From Flavobacteriaceae bacterium (lineage in GTDB: Bacteria; Bacteroidota; Bacteroidia; Flavobacteriales; Flavobacteriaceae): a DNA stretch of 12,246 nucleotides. Position 1 is the stretch's first letter. Every line of letters starts with the position of its first letter. The stretch is taken from assembly GCA_013003145.1 (NCBI GenBank), contig JABDLH010000149.1, positions 1 to 12,246 of the forward strand. Reading direction: 5' to 3'. Below, in pieces: positions 1 through 5,723 of the stretch. The translations under genes and the position numbers were made by a program. The notes beneath the pieces were generated by a model, which saw nothing but the letters and a program-made list of their open reading frames with translations, did not search any database and had not been told where the DNA came from.

Positions 1-458
1 CCTATACGTACCGCCCATTTCTCTAATGCCCTGATCCCGGGAGTCGTCTTCCGGGTATCCAGGATCTGGGTGTTGGTCCCTTCTAATAACCGTACATATT
101 TGCGGGTCTTTGTGGCAATTGCACTCATCCGCTGCATCCCGTTAAGAACAAGTCTTTCTGCTTTGAGAATACTCTGGGAGCTGCCGCTGACATAGAATAC
201 GATATCACCGAATTCTACGGGAGAACCATCAGGGATCAAAACTTCCATTTCCAATTCAGGGTCAACATATTTAAAGACCTCCCGGGCAAATTCAACTCCG
301 GCTACAACCCCTTTATCTTTCACTAATAACTGGGCCTTTCCTTCAGCATCTGCAGGGATACAGGCCAATGAACTGTGATCCCCATCACCGACATCTTCCC
401 TGACGGCATTGGCGATGATGCCTGCTATCTCTTCCCTGAACTGTTCTTCTGATATCAT
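1..458 (-). CDS. nadC: Quinolinate phosphoribosyltransferase (nicotinate-nucleotide pyrophosphorylase, carboxylating), 5' part only
   Basis: This frame is open from an ATG at 458 to the window's left edge, giving 152 residues of a protein that is usually about 285 long. NadC converts quinolinate and PRPP to nicotinate mononucleotide, CO2 and pyrophosphate in de novo NAD synthesis, in the cytoplasm. Seen in the translation are the N-terminal REDVGDGDHSSLA block (20-32), the ERLVLNGMQRMSAIAT block (101-116) with the substrate-binding Arg102, and ILDTRKTTPGIR (132-143) with the Arg136-Lys137 pair expected at the active site. The barrel domain following this motif lies outside the window. The gene is divergent from rlmH with an 84-bp spacer. 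The start is supported by family alignment; no ribosome binding site is visible, as expected for Bacteroidota. I saw no convincing -7 box for this strand. Confidence 0.93.
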   Translation of the reverse strand, partial: MISEEQFREEIAGIIANAVREDVGDGDHSSLACIPADAEGKAQLLVKDKGVVAGVEFAREVFKYVDPELEMEVLIPDGSPVEFGDIVFYVSGSSQSILKAERLVLNGMQRMSAIATKTRKYVRLLEGTNTQILDTRKTTPGIRALEKWAVRI

Positions 459-511
459 ATATTCTGAATTGTTCTTCGCTAAATTAGTAAAAACTAACGC
501 CACAGCGGGAC

Positions 512-538
512 TTGATTTTTCCTAATATTCTATATTTG
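512..538 (+). promoter_or_regulatory. Bacteroidota-type promoter of rlmH (TTG-N16-TATATTTG)
   Basis: A TTG at 512-514 and a perfect TAnnTTTG box (TATATTTG) at 531-538 are separated by 16 bp, matching the -33/-7 layout used by the primary sigma factor of Bacteroidota. The box ends only four bases before the rlmH ATG, so transcription would begin at or next to the start codon. Confidence 0.6.
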
Positions 539-542
539 CCCC

Positions 543-1016
543 ATGACCATAAAGCTGCTCGCCGTCGGAAAAACGGACCGGAACGAACTTTCTGAACTGA
601 TCGCAGAATACGATAAAAGACTGCAGCATTATGTGCGGTTTGAGGCAGAGATCATCCCTGACCTCAAGAATACGAAGAATATCAGCCCCCAACAACAAAA
701 GGAGAAAGAAGGTGAGGCTATCCTTAAAAGGTTAAAACCAACAGATGTACTCGTGCTACTCGATGAGAATGGCAAGCAATTCAGCTCGGTAAATTTTGCC
801 GCATACCTGCAAAAGCAAATGAATGCAGGGATTAAGACCTGGGTGTTATGTATTGGTGGTGCTTACGGGTTCAGCGAAGCTGTTTACAGCGCTGCCAGGG
901 GTAAGATCAGTCTTTCCAAAATGACATTCTCTCACCAAATGGTCAGGTTATTCGCCGTTGAGCAGTTATACCGCGCTTTCACAATCCTGCGTAATGAGCC
1001 CTATCACCACGAATAA
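543..1016 (+). CDS. rlmH: 23S rRNA (pseudouridine1915-N3)-methyltransferase RlmH
   Basis: RlmH is a small dimeric SPOUT methyltransferase that uses S-adenosylmethionine to methylate N3 of pseudouridine 1915 in helix 69 of 23S rRNA, on assembled 70S ribosomes. The 157 residues match the family's usual length of about 155-160. The SAM-binding loop IGGAYGF is at 104-110. The C-terminal knot runs from LSKMTFSHQMVRLF (124-137) through EQLYRAFTILRNEPYHHE (140-157), including the conserved YHH terminus. The start is fixed by the typical first strand (MTIKLLAVGK). The gene diverges from nadC and converges on the serB-serA gene, with two bases between the stop codons. The promoter -7 box directly abuts the ATG, which suggests a leaderless mRNA. 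Confidence 0.96.
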   Translation: MTIKLLAVGKTDRNELSELIAEYDKRLQHYVRFEAEIIPDLKNTKNISPQQQKEKEGEAILKRLKPTDVLVLLDENGKQFSSVNFAAYLQKQMNAGIKTWVLCIGGAYGFSEAVYSAARGKISLSKMTFSHQMVRLFAVEQLYRAFTILRNEPYHHE

Positions 1017-1018
1017 TC

Positions 1019-2911
1019 CTAATACAGCACACGGAATTTAATGGTGTTCTCTACCTTCTTCAGGGCTTGTATAACCTCTTTGTTATACTCCTTGTTCAGG
1101 TCAGAGATCACATAACCTACATCGCTGTCAGTTGACAAGTATTGCCCGGTGATGTTCATTTCGTATTTGGCCAGGACCTCGTTGATCTTTGCCATTACCC
1201 CCGGAACATTCTTATGAATATGCAAGAATCTATGCGCATTGTCTTGTTTAGGTAGACGGATATTCGGGAAATTCACAGCATCGACCGTATTTCCTGAATT
1301 GATATAGCCCATAATCTTATTCGGAACAAAATCAGCAATATCGCGCTGTGCTTCCTCCGTACTACCCCCAATGTGAGGAGTGAGAATAACATTGTTCAAG
1401 CCGCGTAACTCCGTTTCAAAAGCCCCGTTAGACCGTGGCTCTTCGGGGTATACATCAACTGCGGCACCGGCGAGTTTACCGGATTTCAGCGCAGTGACCA
1501 TCGCAGGAATATCCACAACAAAACCTCTTGACAGGTTGAGTAATACCGCCCCGTTCCGCATCTGGTTGAACTCGCGTTCCCCAATGAAGTTCTTATTGGC
1601 CTTGTTGTCATCGATATGAAGAGAAACCACGTCCGAAACGTTCAGCAAATCTTCCAGGGTAGAACAGGATTTCGCGTTTCCGAGGGCCAGCTTTTCATCT
1701 ATATCATAGAAATAGACCCGCATGCCCATAGCTTCTGCCAATACTGATAATTGTTTCCCGATATTACCGTAGCCAACGATTCCAAGGTTCTTGCCCCGAA
1801 CTTCCCTGGAGTTGGCAGCAGTTTTCTGCCATTGCCCGGAATGGATTTCCATACTGCGCGGGAAAATGCTTCGCATCAGCATAATGATCTGCCCAATGGC
1901 CAGTTCCACGACAGAGCGGGTGTTGCTATATGGAGCGTTAAAGACCACTACTCCCCTTTTCTTACAGTAATCCAGGTCTATTTGCGTGGTACCGATACAA
2001 AAGGCCCCCACAACCAATAATTTATTGGCCGCATCGAGAACTTTCTGGGTGACTTGTGTCTTAGAACGGATCCCTAAAACATGCACACCCCTGATCTTCT
2101 CTATGAGTTCCTCCTCGGACAGGCTGTGCTTTACCAATTCTACGGCAAAGCCGTCTTCGGACAGGTTATCAAAGGCAGCGGGATGTACGTTCTCCAGCAA
2201 AAGGATTTTAATACGGTTCTTAGGATAGGATATATTTCTTGGCAGATCGTTCACAAATAAAAATTCATCTAAGTTAGGCGCCACGTGATCGGCATCTTTA
2301 GTAGCTTTCTCACGGTGCACATTTTCGGTATAAGCAAAGAACTTATCGGCAATACCGGCTTCGCGCATAACGTAATCGCTGTAACCATCACCGATCACCT
2401 GCACTTCACCATCCAGGTCCAGTTCTTTTAAACATTGGATCTTCCCATTGTGACCGGCCAGGACATTGGCTTTATCAAAACCGACAATTCGGCCCTCCTC
2501 ATCAAACTGGAAGGTATTGGCAAAAACCCTTTCCGATGGGATATTGTACTCTGCTACAATGGGGTCGATAAACTCTTTAAATCCGCAGGAGATCACATAG
2601 ATATCTTCTGAGAATTTATCAAAGAATTCCTTGTTAGAGGCGATACTCTTAGAGATCTTCTGCCGTAATTCTTCTACCAGTTTAGGAAGATCATCCCGGT
2701 GCGCATCTAGCATCCGGATCCTTCGTTCCAGGGATTCGGTAAACGAGATATCCCCGTCTATCCCCAGGTTGGTGATCTTCTGAATCTCCCGGATCACTTC
2801 GTCGCGATTAGACCTGTCTTTCAGGGTCATTTCCGCAAGTACATCCAAGGCTTCTACCCGGGTTAAGGTACTGTCAAAATCAAATACGTATTTTCTTCCC
2901 GCTTCTATCAT
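1019..2911 (-). CDS. Bifunctional phosphoserine phosphatase / D-3-phosphoglycerate dehydrogenase (SerB-SerA fusion)
   Basis: From the ATG at 2911 this is 630 residues. The N-terminal part (about 1-225) is a HAD-IB phosphatase: motif I DFDSTLT with Asp11 and Asp13, a Glu (RVEALD) and Arg (ERRIRML) in phosphoserine-phosphatase-like positions, motif II Ser108, Lys157 in a probable motif III position, and motif IV GDGYSD (174-179). The rest (about 235-558) is an NAD-dependent dehydrogenase: GYGNIG (380-385), catalytic Arg462 (NLSRG), Glu491 (EEP) and His513 (PHIGG). A C-terminal ACT domain (559-630, HIHKNVPGVM to RVLY) resembles that of E. coli SerA, where it gives serine feedback inhibition. The protein should catalyse steps 1 and 3 of serine synthesis. 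The transaminase SerC is not in the window. A frame-extending TTG at 2935 is rejected because it lies inside the promoter box. Confidence 0.92.
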   Translation of the reverse strand: MIEAGRKYVFDFDSTLTRVEALDVLAEMTLKDRSNRDEVIREIQKITNLGIDGDISFTESLERRIRMLDAHRDDLPKLVEELRQKISKSIASNKEFFDKFSEDIYVISCGFKEFIDPIVAEYNIPSERVFANTFQFDEEGRIVGFDKANVLAGHNGKIQCLKELDLDGEVQVIGDGYSDYVMREAGIADKFFAYTENVHREKATKDADHVAPNLDEFLFVNDLPRNISYPKNRIKILLLENVHPAAFDNLSEDGFAVELVKHSLSEEELIEKIRGVHVLGIRSKTQVTQKVLDAANKLLVVGAFCIGTTQIDLDYCKKRGVVVFNAPYSNTRSVVELAIGQIIMLMRSIFPRSMEIHSGQWQKTAANSREVRGKNLGIVGYGNIGKQLSVLAEAMGMRVYFYDIDEKLALGNAKSCSTLEDLLNVSDVVSLHIDDNKANKNFIGEREFNQMRNGAVLLNLSRGFVVDIPAMVTALKSGKLAGAAVDVYPEEPRSNGAFETELRGLNNVILTPHIGGSTEEAQRDIADFVPNKIMGYINSGNTVDAVNFPNIRLPKQDNAHRFLHIHKNVPGVMAKINEVLAKYEMNITGQYLSTDSDVGYVISDLNKEYNKEVIQALKKVENTIKFRVLY

Positions 2912-2932
2912 GGTCCAGCTTTGATTAAGAGC

Positions 2933-2940
2933 CAAAAGTA
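2933..2940 (-). promoter_or_regulatory. -7 promoter box of the serB-serA fusion gene (TACTTTTG)
   Basis: Read on the minus strand, 2940-2933 is TACTTTTG, a perfect TAnnTTTG box, 21 bases before the ATG at 2911. No TTG is present at the -33 position, so only the -7 element supports this call. The box overlaps the TTG codon at 2935-2933, which argues that translation starts at 2911. Confidence 0.5.
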
Positions 2941-2981
2941 AAAATTAATTTGGTCGGTAATTCACTTAAAGTCCTAAAACT

Positions 2982-3012
2982 ATGTTTGGTCCAAGCGATT
3001 ACGCTTAAACAT
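2982..3012. repeat. Imperfect hairpin between the DUF3307 gene and serB-serA
   Basis: ATGTTT (2982-2987) pairs with AAACAT (3007-3012), and AAGCG (2993-2997) pairs with CGCTT (3002-3006) around the loop ATTA. A five-base bulge (GGTCC) sits on one side only. Eleven pairs form in all. On the minus strand the stem lies about 60-90 bases after the DUF3307 stop and is followed by a short TTTT, so it might end that transcript, but the T-run is weak. It could equally be an operator upstream of serB-serA. Confidence 0.3.
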
Positions 3013-3040
3013 GCAGGATTCATTTTTTAGGCCCGGGTAA

Positions 3041-3065
3041 ATTAGGAATTCCTTAATTCCCTAAT
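3041..3065. terminator. AT-rich inverted repeat just past the DUF3307 stop codon
   Basis: ATTAGGAATT (3041-3050) and AATTCCCTAAT (3055-3065) form a ten-pair stem with one bulged base and a four-base loop, beginning eight bases beyond the end of the DUF3307 gene on the minus strand. The position suits a transcript end, but no clear T-run follows, so a classical intrinsic terminator is doubtful. Confidence 0.3.
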
Positions 3066-3072
3066 AGAAAAC

Positions 3073-3789
3073 TCAGGTGAAATTGAATAAGAAGTAGTTG
3101 TATAACAAGCCGGTGAGGATGGCAAATCCAAAACTCAGTAAGGTCCCTATCAGGATATACTCGGTAAGTTTTCGACTGTTGCTTTCCTTGAGATCATTAA
3201 AACGGAAAACAGATTTAGCAGTGATCAGCAGGCCTATGGCATCCCATCTCCCGATAACGATAAACACAAGCACAAATAAGCGTTCCAGGATTCCGATATA
3301 GCGCCCGGCGTTTGGCAGGGATTTATGATCGGTCTCTATCTGGTCAGACATTCCTTCCAATAAATAGGCCATCAGGACCGCGACGGGCTGGGTCACGAAG
3401 ACCAAGGCTGTAAGCAGTGCCCAGTTAAATCCTGCAAAAATCTCTTGCAGTACCAGGGTGGGTTCTGCCAGGTAGAATGCTGCATACCCGAGAATCGCTA
3501 TATGCATTGCCTGCCCTAACATAAATGGAATCCTGCGGTACTTAAAAGAGTCCTGTATATACAGCCGAAGCAGATCTATAAAAAAATGACTCAGGGCAAT
3601 TAAGCCGGCTAGGTACCAGAGCGTAAAGTCCCATAGCACTAAGTAGATCAATACAAAGTGTACCAGGATATGTAAATACAGGTATTTAGACTTTATTTTA
3701 TTGGCATCCTGGTGGATGGTCCAGCGTTGTGGCTGCAAGAGAAAATCACCCAGCATGTGGGCCAGCAATAATTTCAGGAATAGCATCAT
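3073..3789 (-). CDS. DUF3307 family polytopic membrane protein
   Basis: A 238-residue inner-membrane protein of unknown function. About seven hydrophobic helices can be drawn: roughly 1-18, 38-52, 56-75, 92-108, 121-145, 166-191 and 209-232. Polar residues sit inside or at the edge of these helices and look functional: His11 and Asp15 in AHMLGDFLLQ, His40/His44, His68 with Asp72 (HFFIDLLR), His96 (GQAMHI), and the blocks GRYIGILERLF (162-172) and AKSVFRFNDL (191-200). The family name is from recognition of these blocks. The gene overlaps the SatD-like gene by the four bases ATGA, so translation is probably coupled. A second ATG directly follows the first, so the true start may be 3786. I infer a joint role with the SatD-like protein; no substrate can be named. 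Confidence 0.8.
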   Translation of the reverse strand: MMLFLKLLLAHMLGDFLLQPQRWTIHQDANKIKSKYLYLHILVHFVLIYLVLWDFTLWYLAGLIALSHFFIDLLRLYIQDSFKYRRIPFMLGQAMHIAILGYAAFYLAEPTLVLQEIFAGFNWALLTALVFVTQPVAVLMAYLLEGMSDQIETDHKSLPNAGRYIGILERLFVLVFIVIGRWDAIGLLITAKSVFRFNDLKESNSRKLTEYILIGTLLSFGFAILTGLLYNYFLFNFT

Positions 3790-4397
3790 GGGTTAAGTTC
3801 TTTTAAGATGGAATTGTAGTGCCGTAATATGGAGAGGACCAGGTCTTTTCGCGCTCGCTTAAAGCGTTGACTGACCGCAGACTGCTTTATCCCTAACTGC
3901 TCCGCGATTTGGTTTTGTGCAGCACCCGGTTCTTTTAAAAGTAATACCATGATCTCTGCGGAAACCTGGCTCCAGTCGTTCATGAAATCGAGTGCGAGCT
4001 GCAAGATCAGGTTCAGGGTTCTGTCTTGTTTTGGATGGCCACTGGAAATGGCTAAATGCACTTTTTCATCTTTCAATCGCTCAAAAGTCCTGCCGGATCT
4101 CTGGTAAGCCGTCCCGTTAGACTCACTTACCTTAGGGCCCTTGTAAGTTTCATCTCCAAGCCCTATTCCCATCCTCACATCGAGCTTTTTAAAGGTTTTT
4201 ATCCTCGCCTTAATGGCAATGGCCGTATGCAAGGCGCGTTCTGCCGGGACACGGATCTGGAATTCATCCCCACGGTAAAACTCCCAGTCCGCCGGGGAAT
4301 TTCCCAATTGCAGGAAATAGCTTTTCAGTTCCTCCATCCACTCAGAAGCTCGGTATTCGCCGGAATTAATGATATCCCCGGTAATAATCGCGATCAT
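3786..4397 (-). CDS. SatD-family protein: nucleotidyl-cyclase-like domain plus C-terminal helix-turn-helix
   Basis: 203 residues. The family is named after SatD of the Streptococcus mutans secretion-and-acid-tolerance operon; its molecular function is not known to me. The N-terminal 120 residues run AIITGDII (3-10), YRGDEFQI (41-48), VRMGIGLGDE (74-83), GTAYQRSGRTFERL (95-108) and HLAISSG (114-120). This order resembles class III cyclases: a first metal Asp, a GD hairpin, the RxGIGxG strand, an N-x3-R helix and a closing strand. Asp8 and Asp44 would be metal ligands. Gln99 and Arg103 sit where Asn and Arg are usual. Residues 161-183 (NQIAEQLGIKQSAVSQRFKRAR) form a sigma-4-like helix-turn-helix. 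The cyclase resemblance is my inference; activity is unproven. It is the first gene of an overlapping pair with DUF3307, and three GCTAAT boxes lie upstream. Confidence 0.8.
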   Translation of the reverse strand: MIAIITGDIINSGEYRASEWMEELKSYFLQLGNSPADWEFYRGDEFQIRVPAERALHTAIAIKARIKTFKKLDVRMGIGLGDETYKGPKVSESNGTAYQRSGRTFERLKDEKVHLAISSGHPKQDRTLNLILQLALDFMNDWSQVSAEIMVLLLKEPGAAQNQIAEQLGIKQSAVSQRFKRARKDLVLSILRHYNSILKELNP

Positions 4398-4419
4398 GTT
4401 CCACTTTATTAATGATAAC

Positions 4420-4481
4420 GCTAATCTAGCAAAATATTATTCATTTCGCTAATAAAATTAAATATTATGGAATTAGCTAAT
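4420..4481. repeat. Three GCTAAT boxes at exact 28-bp intervals upstream of the SatD-like gene
   Basis: GCTAAT occurs at 4420-4425, 4448-4453 and 4476-4481, so both steps are exactly 28 bp. The first two 28-bp units also share AAATATTAT at unit positions 13-21 and agree at 19 of 28 positions overall. The third box sits in a perfect 10-bp palindrome (ATTAGCTAAT, 4472-4481), and the first is part of GCTA-ATC-TAGC. The array fills the region between the methyltransferase stop and the SatD-like start, where that gene's promoter must lie. I infer operator sites, perhaps for the SatD protein's own helix-turn-helix. Confidence 0.5.
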
Positions 4482-4487
4482 GTTACG

Positions 4488-4946
4488 TCAGAACCATCTC
4501 CTCACTGCCATGCAATAAGATCTGAACAGTTGTCCGAATTCTTTTTCCAGGAATTCTTCTTCCGGGACAATCTGGAAACGGTTCATATAGGCCACGAATA
4601 GGGCGGCGAGCAGCGTATTAAAGGCATTGCCTAAATAGAGCCCCCATGCCAGCAGCAGCAGCAAGAGAGAAAGATACATCGGGTTCCGGGTATAATTATA
4701 GATACCACTAGTCACCAGCACCTTAGATTTATCGGGGTTCCTGGGATCTATACTTGTACCTGCCCTGGCAAATTGTAACAGGGCTATGCCCGTCACCAGG
4801 ATAGCCATGCCTGTCAACACCCATAGCAACCACTTCCTGCCAAAGAAATCGAACTCCCCAACGGGTAGCCACAGGTCTAACAAGTACATACAGGAACCAA
4901 AGAATAGGAATACTAAAGCCGGTGGAATTTTCAATTTCATAGTCAT
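4488..4946 (-). CDS. Isoprenylcysteine carboxyl methyltransferase-like integral membrane methyltransferase
   Basis: A 152-residue membrane protein of the ICMT/PEMT superfamily (isoprenylcysteine carboxyl methyltransferase and phospholipid N-methyltransferase type). Four or five hydrophobic helices are visible, at about 8-27, 38-60, 89-107 and 109-126. The family signature GIYNYTRNPMYL is at 81-92. The C-terminal SAM-binding block has the Glu129-Glu130 pair followed by LEKEFGQLFRSY (133-144) and a VRRW end. Bacterial members have varied or unknown substrates, so the acceptor cannot be named. ATG codons at 4946 and 4940 are both possible starts; the first is used here. It diverges from rdgB with a 56-bp spacer, and lies 90 bp upstream of the SatD-like gene on the same strand. 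That gap holds the repeat array, so the two are probably separate transcripts. Confidence 0.85.
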   Translation of the reverse strand: MTMKLKIPPALVFLFFGSCMYLLDLWLPVGEFDFFGRKWLLWVLTGMAILVTGIALLQFARAGTSIDPRNPDKSKVLVTSGIYNYTRNPMYLSLLLLLLAWGLYLGNAFNTLLAALFVAYMNRFQIVPEEEFLEKEFGQLFRSYCMAVRRWF

Positions 4947-4959
4947 GCCCTAAAATTAG

Positions 4960-4967
4960 TATTTTTG
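4960..4967 (+). promoter_or_regulatory. -7 promoter box of rdgB (TATTTTTG)
   Basis: TATTTTTG is a perfect TAnnTTTG box, 35 bases before the rdgB ATG, which leaves a leader of about 30 nt. No TTG sits at a fitting -33 position. The box lies within the 56-bp spacer between rdgB and the divergent methyltransferase gene. Confidence 0.5.
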
Positions 4968-5002
4968 GCCCACTATCACCCTACCTCAAATAATCCACAT
5001 TT

Positions 5003-5584
5003 ATGATCAAACTGGTCTTTGCCACACATAATCCTAAAAAACTGGAGGAAATTCAACGTATGGTTCCCGAGGGAATACAATTACAGTCGCTCAATGATAT
5101 CGGCTGCATGGAGGAGATCCCGGAAACTGCCGAGACCCTTGAGGGAAATGCAATGCTGAAAGCAGATCATGTGAGCCGGCATTATGGATTGCCCTGTTTC
5201 GCGGACGATACGGGGCTGCTGGTCAACGCACTGCACGGCGCACCCGGGGTATATTCTGCCCGTTATGCCGGACCCCAGAAGAATTCTTCAGATAACATCG
5301 CACGAGTTTTAAAGGAACTAGGGGAAAAAGAAGACCGTACTGCTTTTTTCAGGACCGTGATCGCCCTGAATCTCGATGGCCAACAACACTTATTTACAGG
5401 AGAGGTTCATGGGGTCATCACTAAGGCGCCTTCAGGAGAAGGCGGCTTTGGGTACGACCCTGTTTTCAGACCGGAAGGATACCAGGAGACCTTTGCGCAA
5501 TTACCCGCTGAAGTCAAAAACAAGATCAGCCACCGCGGTAAAGCTTTCAGGAAATTGATTGATTTTTTGAAATCCGGCCACTGA
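5003..5584 (+). CDS. rdgB: XTP/dITP pyrophosphatase (non-canonical purine NTP pyrophosphatase, HAM1/RdgB)
   Basis: A 193-residue cytoplasmic house-cleaning enzyme that hydrolyses dITP, ITP and XTP to the monophosphate and pyrophosphate, keeping deaminated purines out of DNA and RNA. The length is usual for the family. Motifs in order: nucleotide-binding ATHNPKK (7-13); LEGNA with Glu48; the FADDTGL block with Asp68 and Asp69, one of them the likely catalytic base; GVYSARYAG (82-90); GGFGYDPVF (147-155), contacting base and phosphate; and KNKISHRGKA (172-181), whose SHR reads out the 6-keto group. The ATG start is fixed by the conserved first strand. The gene is transcribed alone, as far as can be seen: a 250-bp gap with its own promoter separates it from the helicase gene. 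Confidence 0.96.
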   Translation: MIKLVFATHNPKKLEEIQRMVPEGIQLQSLNDIGCMEEIPETAETLEGNAMLKADHVSRHYGLPCFADDTGLLVNALHGAPGVYSARYAGPQKNSSDNIARVLKELGEKEDRTAFFRTVIALNLDGQQHLFTGEVHGVITKAPSGEGGFGYDPVFRPEGYQETFAQLPAEVKNKISHRGKAFRKLIDFLKSGH

Positions 5585-5653
5585 AGTCGTTAAAAATAGT
5601 GTCTGCTACCTTCAGGCTGCTTTGAGCTAATTTCCCGGAAGCCCCTGTTTTAA

Positions 5654-5682
5654 TATGTATTTAACTCATTTACAAATACATA
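5654..5682. promoter_or_regulatory. 9-bp inverted repeat upstream of the DEAD-box helicase promoter
   Basis: TATGTATTT (5654-5662) and AAATACATA (5674-5682) form a perfect nine-base dyad with an 11-base spacer, so the half-site centres are 20 bp apart, about two helical turns. A shorter GCGA/TCGC dyad (5683-5696) follows and abuts the -33 TTG. No T-run follows, so an intrinsic terminator for rdgB is unlikely. An operator for a dimeric regulator is a reasonable guess. The rest of the 5585-5715 gap shows nothing recognisable. Confidence 0.4.
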
Positions 5683-5696
5683 GCGAATATTGTCGC

Positions 5697-5723
5697 TTGT
5701 ATGGATAATTAACAGTACCTTTG
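5697..5723 (+). promoter_or_regulatory. Promoter of the DEAD-box helicase gene (TTG-N16-TACCTTTG)
   Basis: TTG at 5697-5699 and a perfect TAnnTTTG box (TACCTTTG) at 5716-5723 are separated by 16 bp, the same spacing as at the rlmH promoter. Transcription would begin near 5728-5731, giving a leader of a little over 100 nt before the ATG at 5835. Confidence 0.65.

Noticed and set aside
2912..2935. TTG-started N-terminal extension of the serB-serA protein (eight extra residues)
   Set aside because: The TTG is part of the -7 box on the same strand, and the ATG at 2911 gives the expected protein length.
3073..4397. Firm call of the SatD/DUF3307 pair as a phage-defence system
   Set aside because: There are no neighbouring defence or mobile genes, the surroundings are housekeeping, and the cyclase activity is only inferred. 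It is reported as a hypothesis, not as a feature.
4056..4412. 118-codon plus-strand frame opposite the SatD-like gene
   Set aside because: It overlaps a gene with clear family motifs, has no recognisable domain, and would need a start inside that gene's coding region.
4420..4481. CRISPR-like array, because of the regular 28-bp spacing
   Set aside because: Only six to nine bases per unit are shared, there are just two to three units, and no cas gene is nearby. An operator array fits better.
5654..5682. Intrinsic terminator of rdgB
   Set aside because: The stem is AT-rich with an 11-base loop, and no run of T follows on the plus strand.
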